Shown here piece after piece: positions 32,938-44,866 of a stretch of 64,000 bases of DNA (positions are counted from its first letter, which is position 1; each line of letters opens with the position of its first letter). Origin of the DNA: Colocasia esculenta (Eukaryota > Streptophyta > Magnoliopsida > Alismatales > Araceae); assembly GCA_014218235.1 (NCBI GenBank), contig CM024758.1, forward strand, positions 101,717,698 to 101,781,697, given 5' to 3'. Below the pieces are notes generated by a model. It saw only the letters and a program-made list of their open reading frames with translations. It searched no databases and was not told the origin of the DNA. The position numbers and the translations under genes were made by a program.

Positions 32938-33748
32938 CCTATAACTTGAGATCTAGGGCTCTTGGGACAAAACTATGAATATGAAAGTTGTAGAGAACAA
33001 CAAGTAGAAGAGAACTATATTTTTGGTTCTACTCAATTTGGTTCTGGGATACGTGAAACATGATATGAACACTAAAAGCCCTAATCATGCGTGACTCTTG
33101 AAAATGCTTAATACAAATAACATGCTTGATAAAAATTAGACAAAATAGGTGCATATGAAACTAGACAAAGAGCTTTAACATAGTATATGGCTTGTAAGAT
33201 TTGGCCAGAGAACACCTACCTTTGAACAATATTAGAGAGGTCCACTGCAGGCCGATCCTGAACATTGTTCAGGAAGAGAGCTTCAGTTGGGGGTGATCTC
33301 CACCTCCTCTGGTGCTCAAGCAATCCTCCTCACGACCCCAGCAAGTTGGTAACTCGTCCCCAATGGGTTTAAGATGAGTATTTATAGATCTAGGGTTGTT
33401 TAGAAAGTCCTAATGTGTCTAGGAAAGGGGAGCTACGAGCTTTGGTTAATTCCTTCCTTAATTTGAGGATTCTCACCCCAATTTGAGTAGGAGAACCATT
33501 AGGAAACTCCATAATATGGTTGGGCATGAATTTGGGTTATTGGAAAGTCTAATTGTCTTAGATCTTGCCCTAATTGCCTTTTCTAATTTATGTCCATTAG
33601 AGCAACGAATTTTGGGATTTATTGCTAATTGGGCTTTTGTTCTTTAGGCAATGAGTGTATGTTTGGCCCATAATACTGTTTTGATAATATTGATTGTTAT
33701 TTTTTAATTTATTTCTTATTTTTAATTATCGAATTTTCGGGTGCTACA
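32938..33748 (-). repeat. Gypsy-type LTR, 5' part (split by the Sirevirus)
   Basis: On the minus strand it starts TGTAGCACCCGAAAATT at 33748, similar to the LTR start at 59804. A minus TATA box (TCTATAAATA) lies near 33380. The block AGAACACCTACCTTT (33208) is shared with the LTR at 59229. The LTR continues at 4706 on the other side of the Sirevirus. Confidence 0.6.
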
Positions 33749-35470
33749 ATTACCCACCATCATCAGACCAACTGACATGGATTTACTTACAAACTGTCGC
33801 CCACAACTGACCACGGGTGACTAGTGCTATCACAAGTGATCCTAATTCCCTCTTTGAAGAGAGCATTGTCTTATGATCATAAGTCATATTTCATGAGCAC
33901 AATAGAGATAGAGATTCAAAGATGGGTTGGTTGACGGTTAAATAAGTCATCTTGGTGGTATAGTAGTTTAGAATCCAAGAAAATAGAAGAGCCAACTTGT
34001 TTGAACAGTCCAGAAGTGTATCAACATGAATTGATGAAGAAATGGTTCTATTTTTAAACAAATACTAGTGGTTGTCGACAACTATTGGTTTGGTTGTCGA
34101 CAACTCCTATTCCATCTAGAATTGCATTCATGAATCTGGACTTTAGTTGTCGATAGTCGATTGGTGTTGTCGATAGACGACAGGTGGTTGTCGACAACTA
34201 CTGGTTGGTTGTCGACAACTCTGGTTTCTGGGTTCTGAAATCCATGGGTATCTGTTGACAAATATGATCTATCTATCGAAAAATGCTGATCTTCATTTTG
34301 GGAAGGGTTAAAATCGGCTAGAAAAATAATTTCTAAGTGTTTCTACTTTCTATGGAAGATCAACCAATGGTTTTTGGGTCTTGAGCACATTTCGTTACAC
34401 AACCTCACATGATGAAAGGAAAACAACTTTAGTAGGACGAAGTAAGGAGACCTTCACAGTATGGATGCTATGGAGGGAATATGGAAGAGAGAAAATATAT
34501 ATAAATCCTTCCTAAGACTCTTTCTGGAAACTGGAAGAAACCTCACAAAAAGTGTACATGAACAACAGTTAAAGATATGAACAGAGTGGAAGAAAAGAAT
34601 GAAATCATACTCTTAACAACTAACTAAACACAAGTCAAGGGTAAAAAATAAAGGTGGAGGCTTAGTCTCAAAGATTCTAATTGAAGAGCAAAAGAGAGAA
34701 AGGAAAATCTTACCTGATGATGAGAAGAAATCTTCCTTCCTTCTTCTACTTTCCTCCTAAGTGTAGCCTTCTATAGCACCAGAAGGAGCAACAACAAAAG
34801 AGATGATACCGATGTCCAAAGGGTATATAGGAGTGAATAAATGGGGTTTATATAGGCTGTCCTAGTTACGAAAGGATGAGGATGAGGAAAATCCTCATCA
34901 TCCCTCAACCTCCTCCATCAGCCATGTTAGGAGCTTATCAAAGCCTACAGTTGCATGCGTTTTCATGCATGCAAACAAGTAGAAGGCTAAACCTTATCAT
35001 CTTTCTAACTTGAGGCTAGCTTTAGCCACGTTGGGAAAGTTTTTACCCACACCCCCAACACGTGTCATAGCTTTGCTTCAAGGATACACATCTCTGGTAA
35101 AAAAATATTATATAAATCTTTTACGTAAATGCAATTTAATTCCTCTATTTCATTTGGACTTTTAATTTAGTATCCATATGATGTCCATTTAAGATGAAAT
35201 TTGAATCATAAACTAATTGGAAGGTGCTACAAGTTATGGAGATTTTAGTTGATTTTTCAATTTAAAATTTTGTTGGGTGAAAATTGCCCCAAAATTATAA
35301 ATCAACTAAATCTCGATATTCGTGCACCACTAATTCTTGATATCTATATTTTTGAATCAACATATTTTTTTTTTAGAATTATGGTGGTCTCAAATTTTAA
35401 TTCTACTGCCAAATTCCAATGTCGCCCTTCTGGGGTACGCACGACCAAAAGTGGTACCGATGTATGACAA
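33749..35470 (-). repeat. Degenerate LTR, second type, minus orientation
   Basis: No gene. The sequence from about 35470 leftwards is alignable by eye with 42361 rightwards: shared blocks include CCTTCCAATTAG, GGACATCA and CTTGGATTCTAA(A)CTACTATA. The two are therefore inverted copies of one LTR family. Minus TATA (CTATATAAACC) is near 34850 and the TTGTCGACAA array is at 34071-34220. Confidence 0.55.
34071..34220. repeat. TTGTCGACAA palindrome array
   Basis: GTTGTCGACAAC copies near 34071, 34092, 34189 and 34208, plus degenerate TTGTCGATAG variants between them. They lie at the same relative position as the CTGTCGACAG array in the plus copy. Confidence 0.7.
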
Positions 35471-35639
35471 GGTGTCCTACATACACCCTTGGGTCTAAAT
35501 ATCTAGATTTAAGACTAATTATTATGCATAAATAGAAATTACTGAGTAAATCATGATGTCTAAAACTTGAGGATATTAGATGTTGTCATTTAAAGTTTTC
35601 ATTCATAAGTTTCATGATTTACATCACTCACAACTTTTG

Positions 35640-36440
35640 CATAGTTTCAATCGAAGTCAAGTCTCATCATCCATAGCTTTAAACTTCATCATCCGAAGTT
35701 ATGCATATTGTGCTTCTTGATCTCTCGAAGCAAACTTCGTCATATCCGAAGTTCTACTTCGTCATATCCGAAGTTTACTTTGTATCCAAGTTCACTTCAT
35801 CATATAGGAAGCTACACTTTGTCATGCATGTTTTTGTCTTGAACAGTCAAAGTTCATTTCGTCATATACGAAGTTATATACGAAGCTATATACGAAGCAA
35901 ACTTTGTCATATCTGAAGTCATATACGAAGCTTCAATTCGACCGACAACATTTTGATCTGTTTTATACAAAGTTCCACTTCGTCATTTCTGAAGTTACAC
36001 TTCGTCATATCCAAAGTTCTACTTCGACCGATAACGTTGTTTTCTGGCCGGTCGAAGCTTCACTTCGACTGTTTATGTTGTTTCCTTGATCATCGATCAT
36101 CTCATATCGATTGTTGAACATTTTATATCGATTTCTGGTCTTACTCCGACTTCCAAGAAGTCGAAGTTATATATCAATTGTTGAACCGGAGACCCACTCC
36201 GACTCTTAAGGAGTTGAAGTGTGATATCGATTGATGACCAAACCGGTCCTACTCCGACTCCCTAGAAGTCGAAGTGTGATATCGATTGCTGACCATTTCC
36301 ATCAGTCGAAGTCTTATCGATTATCGATTGTTGATCTTACTCTGACTTCTCTACAGTCAAAGTTTCACATCGATTGCTTTGTACTTAAACATCGATTTCT
36401 ATCATCTGTCATTATCATATCGATTGTTTCCTGCATATTG
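35640..36440. repeat. CGAAGT / ACTTCG and ATCGAT motif array
   Basis: Many alternating CTTCGTCATATCCGAAG-type inverted pairs (35685-36070) are followed by ATCGATTGTTGA-type repeats and GACTTCNNNNGAAGTC pairs (36095-36430). Their spacing and inverted layout match the other LTR arrays in this window, with a different core word. Confidence 0.65.
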
Positions 36441-37734
36441 ACTGTTGTCCTACACAGATCATCATTAATACCCTGATCATCTTTATCATAATGATCATCT
36501 TTATTCTGTTGATCAAGAAAGATTATGAATAAACTTTATTGATATGACCGTTGTTTTCAATATCATTCTATATCAAGCTATTATCCTTGAAGAAATCATT
36601 TGATCGTTGCATGTCTTCTGATCAAGGATATTTCTGAACAACCTTTGATATTATGATTAAATTATTCATAAACTTGTTCTAAACCTTAGCATTTGAAATT
36701 GTGAATCTCAAATCTCCCGCCATCTGTTGACTATCTCTTATACATAAGCATTTAAAATTATCTTCACATACATAGTCTGTTGCTGGATATAGTTCCTATG
36801 TAGTATGACTTTTTGACTGATTGCTATTTTTATGCCAAGTCTTCTAATGCTTTATATGGTGACAGAATGGACATATCTATTTCTGTATAACATCTTTCTG
36901 TACCTACTCAGAACGTTGACTATCACTGAAGACATCTCTTTCTCTTAGCATTTAATGCCTGTAGGTTTCTGGTAGCCACATGTTTCTACAACGTAAAACC
37001 TGCTGCACTGCATGGAACAAGCATTAAGAAATGAGAGACAATAGTTACTTCAATGGACACATCTGAAGAAAGTAGAAGTGCTTATAAGAAGACGATGGCT
37101 GTGAAGAAGTAAGAACAAGCAACACACGCGCATACACACAAGTCTTCACAAGCATTAGAAGAGTAGTGTGCCCTCACTTCAAGTCCATCTACTCTAAGCT
37201 CTCCTGAAGCTTCACTTAGTTTTTCTTTTGAGAGCTTGTTGTTTCTGAGAGAGTAGTATTATAGCTCTATTCTTTCTCTCTTAGTTCGTGCCTCAGATCA
37301 AGCAAGGCTTTGTTGTATAAGCTTGATCTAGGGGCCATCCCTTCAACACTTCTTTCAGAGTGTTCCCTTCCTGTGCGAAGAAAAGACTTGCTGTGGGTAG
37401 ATGGTTTGTTTCCCCTTGTTGAAAGGAAGACCTGTTGCTATAGGTGGTTGTACTGCCACTTCGGGTTTGAAGAGAAGACCAACTTACATCTGGTGGTGTA
37501 AGTGTCCATAAGGGGGACTGTACCCTTGGTTAGTGAAATCCCAAGAGTTTGCTTAGGGACTGGATGTAGTACTTCCATTTCGAAGGGCCGAACTAGGATA
37601 AAACTCTCTTGTGTTATGTGATTGTTTTTTATCTTATTCTGCTGCTCACTAACTCTAACACCTGCGTTTAGTGTTTCTGTTTGAAGTTATTTTTAACAAG
37701 AAAATATCAAGATATATTTTAAGTAATCCATTCA

Positions 37735-37750
37735 CCCCCCCCCCCCCCCC
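37735..37750 (+). repeat. 16-base C homopolymer at element junction
   Basis: Sixteen consecutive C residues lie between the Sirevirus-like LTR end and the truncated Gypsy integrase. SIRE-type LTRs often end in a shorter C run; the length here may be slippage or an assembly error. Confidence 0.8.
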
Positions 37751-37752
37751 TC

Positions 37753-38371
37753 TGGGCTAGCAATCTGGTCAATAGTTTTTCCATACAAAACCCCGCGCAT
37801 TGGCGTCAGTAATCGTGGCCAAAAGTTCAACCTCGACCCACTTTGTAAAGTAATCGACGCCAAAGATGAGGAACTTTCGCTGACCCAAGGCCAAAGTGAA
37901 AGGCTCGATAATGTCCATTCCCCATTGGGCAAAGGGCCCATGGCTGACAATGAAGTGAAATCTGCAGGCAGTTCGCGATCAGCCCTACTGTACACTTGAC
38001 ATTAATGGCACCTCCTGATGTAGCCCTCGGTGTCCTTAAACATGGTCGGCCACCAGTATCCTTATCGGGTAACTTGCCGCACCAGAGACTGTGGTCTCAT
38101 GTGGCTCCCGCACCTACCTTCATGCACCTCACGTATAATCTTGTTGACATGTTCTGGTCCGATGCAGCGAAGGTGGGGATACTAGAAGCCCTTCCTGTAG
38201 AATACCTATCCCATAAGGAAGAACCTTGGAGCTCATCGCTTCATCTTTAGTGCTTCGTCCCGTTGCTCCGAAAGTATCTCGTCTCAAATGTACTCCACAA
38301 TTGAAGCCATCCAAGTCGACCCTATTACAGCACAAAGAATCTCTGCTGAGACTCCCACAGAAGGCTTGCAA
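37753..38371 (-). pseudogene. Tat 1 integrase, C-terminally truncated
   Basis: Readable on the minus strand across frames: GPFAQWGMDII (core with first Asp), FLIFGVDYFTKWVEVE and ITDANARGFVWKNY, then the sequence ends at the C-run junction. The second catalytic Asp and Glu are missing. Zinc-domain pieces lie in 38000-38370. Confidence 0.7.
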
Positions 38372-38459
38372 AGCTCCTCGACTAGTACCGAGGATCCAAG
38401 ATAGTACTCGGATGCCACCGCATATTTCGAGAGTGTGTCAGCCTGGGAGTTATCGGCCG

Positions 38460-38900
38460 TCGAATTTTCTGAAGCTCGGTTGACTTGAACAACTCCATTA
38501 GCCTGAGTACCTCGTTCATGTACTATGTGAGCCTCTCCTCTAAAGCTTCGAAGTCTTTCATGACCTGGCTAAAGACCAGTTGAGAGTCGTTGTAGACCGT
38601 GACTTGAGTGGCCCCTAGCTTCTTTGCCATCCGAAGTCCTCAGATGACAACCTCATACTCTGCTATGTTATTTGAAGCTAGGAAGCTAAAGTGGATAGTG
38701 TACCTTAGGATGAGGCCTTCCGGAGATTGGAGGACAATGCCTGCACTGTTGCCAAGAGAAGTTGACGCTCCGTCCATGAAAACCTTCCAGGCCGAGCCAT
38801 CGTCCACCTTCTCAACAAGTCTTGTCGTACCTTCAGAAATGAAGTCGACAAGAGCATGAGCCTTGATGGCCATTCGTGCTTGTAGGTTATATCAAACTCG
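38460..38900 (-). pseudogene. Tat 1 second RNase H (RVT_3/archaeal type)
   Basis: The frame 38873-38640 shows the core WKVFMDGASTSLGNSAGIVL and SFLASNNIAEYE, the hallmark of the extra RNase H of Tat elements. It then breaks before the rest of the domain. It lies between RNase H and integrase as expected. Confidence 0.8.
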
Positions 38901-39280
38901 CCAAGCCTGATAGCCCACTTCTCCATTCTTCCTGAGACTTCCAGTCGACTGAGCACCTCTTGATTAGGACGTCAGTGAGGATGATGATCTTGTGGGCCTA
39001 GAAGTAGGGTCAGAGCCGACGCACTGCCATGACAAGTGCATAACTAGCCTTATGTAGGTGGAATATCTCTGTTCGGCCCCTCGCAATGCTCTGCTCGTAT
39101 AATATACAGGCAGGTGCTATAGCCCTTCCTCTAACACCAGCACCGAGCTGATGAGTGGTCGGTGATCGAGAGTATAGCAGCAATTCCTCTCCGGGCAGAA
39201 GCTTGCTTAAAGTAGGCACATTGGCTAGTGTTGCCTTGATCTCATCAAAGGGCTTTCTAACACGCAATGTCCCACTCGAA
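38880..39280 (-). pseudogene. Tat 1 RNase H (RT-linked)
   Basis: Pieces FDEIKATLANVPTLSKLLPGE, LYEQSIARGRTEIFHLHKASYALV and IRLGEFDITYKHEW lie in two frames (39267-39010 and 38956-38705). Typical Gypsy RNase H order directly follows the RT connection. Confidence 0.75.
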
Positions 39281-39289
39281 CTTTCCCTT

Positions 39290-39965
39290 CCTCACACATC
39301 AAGATGGCCTGCAGCGTTCTGCCAACCTCGACATGAACCTGCTCAGGGCTGTTACTCGACTGTTGAGTCTGTGCACTTCTTTGACGGTCCTCGATGCCGA
39401 CATGTCGAGGATCGCATGCACCTTGTCAGGGTTGGCATCTATTCTTAAGCTGGAGATGAGGTAGCCTAGGAACTTTCTAGACCGAACCCCAAAGACACAC
39501 TTCTCGGGATTCGTTTCATCTCGTACTAAAGGTCTCAGCAAATCATGAACATGGTCCTCGGCTCGCCACTCTTGACCAACATGTCATCGATGTATATCTC
39601 CATCGTCCTACCAATTAGATTCAAACATCTTGTTGACAGGTGTTATTACGTCGCCCTTGCATTTTTTAGTCCAAAAGGCATCCGGGTACAGCATTACAGA
39701 CCTTTCTCCGTAACGAAGGTCGTCTTATCCTCATCCTTGGGCTCCTCCTAATCTAGTTGTACCCCGAGTAGGCATCGAGGAAGCTAAGGAGCTCATGACC
39801 TACAGTTGAGTCGACGAGCTGATCAATTCAAGGAAGCGGGAAGCTGTCCTTCGAGCGTGCTTTGTGGAGGTTGGTGAAGTCGACGCACATGCGCCACTTG
39901 CCATTCGCCTTCCTCACTAGGACGACATTCCGACTCATTCTGGGTAAAGGACATAACGAACGGTC
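39290..39965 (-). pseudogene. Tat 1 reverse transcriptase
   Basis: N-terminal fingers NVVLVRKANGKWRMCVDFTNLHKA near 39960-39880, then a decayed middle (the YVDD region falls near 39590 in a broken stretch). The connection NPEKCVFGVRSRKFLGYLIS follows, with AILDMSASRTVKEVHRLNSRV at 39541-39299. Confidence 0.78.
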
Positions 39966-40619
39966 CCAGCGCGTAGGTAATTTTTGAGACCATCGTCTTT
40001 GGCCTCCTGTCGGTCAGTCGACAACGGTCACCTCTTCTATTTCACTGGTCAGACGTTGGGATCAACGTTCAGGTGATGCTAGATGACCCCCAGGATGATC
40101 CCCGACAGGTCGTTCTCAGACTAGGCAAAGACGTCGGTGTTGGTTCTCAAAAGTCTATCAACTGCCCTTCCATCTTCTGGAGCTCAGTGCCGACGAACAC
40201 AGCATGGTCGCCCAAGAGCTGAACTCATTTGGCTTCCTCAGTGGGCTCTCCCTTCTCTGAGCTCTCCTTAGGGACAGAAACGCTAAAAAAATATTGGTTC
40301 CTTGGCCTTAATTGAATTTACATACAATGACGGGCCTCGGTCAGGTTCCTCACAACCTCACCGATCTCGCCAGGCATCAGGAACTTTAGTTTCTGATGAT
40401 ATGTAGAAGGTCCTAACTTACTTAACAACCCTTGACCAAAGATCGCGTTGTAGGCCAACTTCACCCTGACCAAAGGAAGTCAACCTCAACCGTTACATGG
40501 CGTGGTCGAGTGCCGAGAGTGACCTTCAGCCTAATGGAGCCCTCGGCACTCACAGAGGTGCCACTAAACCCAAGGAGAGGAGCAGGACCTGATCTCATAG
40601 CTCATCTCGAGCATCATGA

Positions 40620-40870
40620 CAAAGCAGTCATAAAAAGCACGTCGGGGGCTGCTCCATTATCAACTATAATATGATGTACATCATATCCATCGACGTCGGC
40701 GTGAACAACAAGCGGTCGTCGTGGGGCATACTAAGACCGATCATTTCCTCGGTCAAAGGAAATAACATTGTTCGCAACCTGGGGCTTATTACTGGCGATC
40801 GACGCCACTGCCAACACGTACACCTTACACTTTCGCCCGTTGTCACCCCAGTTCGCTGAGCCTCTTACGA
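40620..40870 (-). pseudogene. Tat 1 aspartic protease relic
   Basis: The minus strand shows IIVDNGAAPDVLF, corresponding to the VDGGSSADILF-type active site of Tat proteases with Asn replacing the usual residue after Asp. Flanking frames are broken. 39966-40619 between RT and protease holds no other recognisable domain. Confidence 0.6.
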
Positions 40871-41089
40871 GCACAAAAATGCCCTCCTTTGCACGAGGCA
40901 CCTCTTTCTCATCACCCGACTCGGCGGGCTTTGGCTTCTCATCTACGACATCTTTACCAATGACACACGCCTTAGCATGTTTGCGATCTCGGCCTTAAGT
41001 TTCGACACTCGTCGGTGGTGTGCCCAAAGTTTTATGGTAGTCACAGTACAGGTTGACCCCTCTCTTGGACGGAGACTTGGTCATCAGCT

Positions 41090-42030
41090 CGGGGCGCTAG
41101 AAGCCCGGGAGCTTTTTGATAATGGGCAAGATCTTAGAGGGGAGCCTACCGAATGGAGGCAAGTCCTTACTCCTTCTGGATTTGTCGAGGCGGCATCCCA
41201 AGTCCGGACCTCGGGATCCATCATTACGAGAGGACTCCTTCCTCGTCCTCTTCGAGGTTGGCGTGCCACTCGTAGACCCAGGATCGGCAAGTCAGCTCAG
41301 TTTTCCGGTGGCCCGAGAGTAGACTCCAACCATATGTACTTCTGCATACAAGAGAGAAGGTTGGCCAAACCTACCGAGGGATTTTTAGCTATAGAAGCCA
41401 CAAAGGGTGCGTTGCTGCAGACCTGTATGACAATATTGACCACGGTTCACAACTCGAGGTCGATCACCTTCATGACATCAACTTGGAACCATTGGCATAG
41501 TCGTAAAAGAGCTCGACTTCTGCCTGAGTGACCAGCCAAAGATCAGCAATGCACAAAGAATGTGGCACCATGTTGTAGAAATGGTTCAAAAAAAGCTGCA
41601 CCAGGTCGGTGAAGCTGACCACCGAGCGTGCTGGCAAAGCCTTGAACCATTGAAGTGCTACGTCGTCCAAAGTGGACATGAAAGCCTAACACTTCAATGC
41701 ATCCGAGATGTCACCATCTCGATTTGACCCTGGAAGTGTTGAGGTGATGAACGGGGTGTGTCGTCCCGTTGTATTTCTGAAACATGGGAAGTTGCAACTT
41801 CTGCATAATCTTTGCCGATGTAATCCTCGATGAACGATGAGGAGGACAGTAGATTTGCGACCGCGGGGACGTGAGTACCACGCTGTAGGCCTCGATCTTC
41901 CTGTTCATCTCGAGGAGGTCGTCCCTCCATCGAGGTTCTTCAACCAAAGAGCTCTCCCTAGCGGGCACTAACTCTGCTGAGCAGTGGTCGGGCTCCAGAG
42001 CCCTCGGCGCTCCCAGGTCGACTATCGCGG
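41090..42030 (-). pseudogene. Tat 1 Gag relic
   Basis: Pieces in different frames match the Retrotrans_gag family: KLQLPMFQKYNGTTHPVHHL (41800-41740), then VALQWFKALPARSVVSFTDLVQLFLNHF (41679-41560). A downstream Arg/Pro-rich region extends to about 41090. No intact zinc knuckle was recognised. Confidence 0.7.
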
Positions 42031-42929
42031 TATGCGCTGCGGGGATCAGGGCCTAAATTCCTAGGGGATGCGCCGAGAATGCCGTTGTGATCATGGTCGG
42101 TGCCTCACCATGACTTGTAGACAAAGCCAAAGGAGGAGGTTCGACTAGCATTGCCGAAGATGCTACATGCCTGTGTCAGCGGACGCGACCGCGGCTTGAG
42201 CTGGGGTAACGCCAGCTCGAGCAACCATGAATTGCTGGTTCTGCTCCAGCATTCGAATTTTAGAAAAATGTGATGATTTTGATTGTTAAACACAATCACT
42301 TTCATGAGATATAATTATCTTTAATTTAGGATTATTTTGATATTAATAATATTATTCCAGTGTTGTCATCAGAGGTGCACACTCCGATAGGACGTCACCG
42401 GAATTCGGTAATAGAATTAAAATCTGATAACACCATAATTTCTAGAAAAATGTGCTGGTTCTAGAAATGTAAATATCTGGAATTATTGATGCACGGATAT
42501 TAAGATTAAGTCGACAGAATGATTTTTCGGGCAATTTTTGCTGGGTGAAAAATTAATTCCAAAAATTAGCTAAAATCACCATAATTTGTAAAACCTTCCA
42601 ATTAGCCTATGTTTGAAATTTTGGACATCACTTGGATACAAAAATGTAGGGACAAATGGGCCAACTGAATTAACTCCCATTTACGTAACCAATTTTCTTT
42701 TAATACTTGGTTACACGTTTACTCTACGTGTTGGCAGTAAAACCACTCAGTAAAACGTGGTCATGCTATAGGAGAAATGAGTTTTACGGCTACACATGTA
42801 TGGCTACGTGTCATACATGCATGAGACCCGGACAGATATATAAACCTCCCCTTAACCATCCTGAAGAGTCTTTACTCACTTGCTCACCATCGTGTTCCTC
42901 CTTCCACATTGCTGCTGCCGTTGTTTTGC

Positions 42930-43075
42930 TCTTGCCGTAGCTGCTTCTGCTGTAGTTGTAGTTGCTGCTCCTGTTGAAGCTGCTACTGTTGTGACTCATG
43001 TTCTTGCTCCTGCCGTAGCTGCTCCTGCTGTAGTTGTAGCTACTGCTCTTGTTGAAGTTGCTACTGTTGGTTCCT
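42930..43075 (+). repeat. Two-copy 78-bp tandem duplication
   Basis: CTGCCGTAGCTGCTYCTGCT-type units start near 42933 and 43011 (period 78 bp), just downstream of the TATA box. They account for an Ala/Val-rich open stretch that is unlikely to be a gene. Confidence 0.7.
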
Positions 43076-43542
43076 TTGTTGAAGAGAAGGGAAGGATCTT
43101 CAAACTTTCATGTGACAAGTAGGATTTCTCTCCTTTTTGTCTCCTTCTTTTGTTAAGAACCGTGTGTCTAAGTGTCTTATCATGTACCTATCTTGACTTG
43201 TGTTCAGTTAGAACCAGTAGAAATGTCTTTCTTTTCTGTGATCATGTCTCTTTCAGCTTATGTCCATATTTATAGTGGAGTCCATTGCATTTGATGAGGA
43301 CTTTCCACTAGATGCAAGGAAGATTCTTTGAGAAGAGTTACATATACAATAACCTTCCTTTCATAAGTTTTCATGCCACCCATGTTGTAAAGATTTTACT
43401 CCTATTGTTCTATTTCTTTCCTTCATGTAGGATGTGTTTAGAAATGCCATTAGGTGTTGTTTAATCATAAGTAGAATCATAGGAACTCTTAGAAGAGTCT
43501 CCTGAGTTGATGTTAAACCATTCCTGGAAGCAAAACCTGCGG

Positions 43543-43760
43543 CTGTCGACAGACAGAACCCATATGTCGACAGATATCATGCTTCCAAAACCCAGAAATT
43601 CAGAACCACCAGTAGATGTTGACAGATAGAACTCATCTGTTGACAGATGACAACCATCTGTCGACAACCATCTATGGCATGTCGACAGCTAGGGGCCAGA
43701 TCCCAAAATCCAATTCTGGATGACGAGTAGCTGTCGACAGCCACCTTATGGCTGTCGACA
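43543..43760. repeat. CTGTCGACAG palindrome array
   Basis: About seven CTGTCGACAG or ATGTCGACAG sites, with TGTTGACAG variants. Their relative position matches the TTGTCGACAA array of the inverted copy. Confidence 0.7.
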
Positions 43761-44848
43761 TACACCAGTCTATGATGTTAACCAGAACCACTCCTTGCCC
43801 AACCCAAGGTGACACACTTTGGTATTCACCAAACAAGTTGTTTTCCTCATTTCCTTGGATTCTAACTACTATACACTGAGAGGGATCATTTAATTGTCAT
43901 TCACATCCAACTATGGATTGTTCTTAAACACCCCCAAGTATGATTGTTTCCTACATGGCTACAACCTTCTAGAGTCATTAGCATTGACCCCTAAACCTTT
44001 GCTACATGTGAGATTTGAGTACCTATGTACCATACTTGAATGTTTAACAGAAATGATTTGTGATGACAACTTTGGGTCTTTGGACTCATTTGAGATAAAT
44101 GCCTGTGCAAGTGGGGCTGATCCAGTCCTGGGAAGAGCACCCGAACTCGTTTATTGGCCGTACGAAACGATAATAGATCTACTGGATTTGGCATTGCATC
44201 ATACTTGCTTGATTGGTCATCATCTTATTCTGTCATGAGTTGATTATGTACTTGAACCATAATGTGATTACTATCCTGATTTCTTTTCTGTGCAAGCTTA
44301 ATTCAATACTCTTTTTCTACGATTATTGTCCATTGATATAAGTATATGATCATCCTTGATATTCAGCACTACTATTAGTCAAATTTTCTGCTTAACTCTT
44401 TAGTTATCTTAACCCTTTGATTAGAAGGGTGAATCCTACTGGGCACATTAGCTCATTAAATCTTACTTTTCATGTGAACATGATGAGCCTAGCTCTTAAG
44501 GGGGTGTGCTGAGCGAGACAACCCATCTTTGGAATTCTGTAGATTACTTTTTGAGGACTATAGTACAAATAGAAATGTATTTTTTTTCTTTTTATCACTC
44601 CTCCTGTGGACTGTAGTGAGGAGTGTTATGTATATAAAGCTTCCGTTGTAATTATGACAGATGTTTATATAATCCAAGTTCTATTTCTTAAGTTTGTTTC
44701 TATCATTTTTTGATAAATAGTTAATTATTAGGACGTGATAGCCTCTGAGAGGCACATCAGTGACTGGTTTGACGGGGACCACCTCCCCCTCAATGGAGCG
44801 ACCAACAATGACAACTTTTCCTTCAGAGCCATGGAAACTCAGTCATTT

Positions 44849-44864
44849 CTCAAAAACAGCGCCA
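44849..44864 (-). promoter_or_regulatory. Primer-binding site of Tat 1
   Basis: The minus strand reads TGGCGCTGTTTTTGAG, 2 nt after the LTR end TGTAACA (44867). It resembles the TGGCGCCGTT PBS used by Tat/Athila Gypsy elements. Gag lies downstream once the inserted LTR is removed. Confidence 0.6.
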
Positions 44865-44866
44865 AA

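Larger units (their letters stand above)
35471..37752 (+). repeat. Truncated Sirevirus-like Copia LTR
   Basis: No gene. The end region has a U5 layout seen in SIRE-type LTRs: GGGACTGGATGTAG followed by CCGAACTAGGATAAAAC and then TTCACCCCC. A TATA-like CTTATAAG lies near 37078. Upstream is a long array of ACTTCG/CGAAGT and ATCGAT words (35640-36440). No PBS follows; the LTR is cut at the C run and joined to a Gypsy integrase. Confidence 0.5.
42361..44720 (+). repeat. Degenerate LTR, second type, plus orientation, inside Tat 1
   Basis: It starts TGTTGTCATCAGAGG at 42361 and aligns by eye with the reverse complement of 35470-33900. TATATAAACC lies near 42832 and the CTGTCGACAG array is at 43543-43760. 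The right end and any target duplication could not be fixed. 42251-42360 is AT-rich flank of unclear origin. Inserted between Tat 1 gag and PBS. Confidence 0.55.

Noticed and set aside
42880..43122. Ala/Val-rich 80-codon ORF as a secreted peptide
   Set aside because: It is produced by a 78-bp tandem duplication of GCTGCT-rich sequence downstream of an LTR TATA box.
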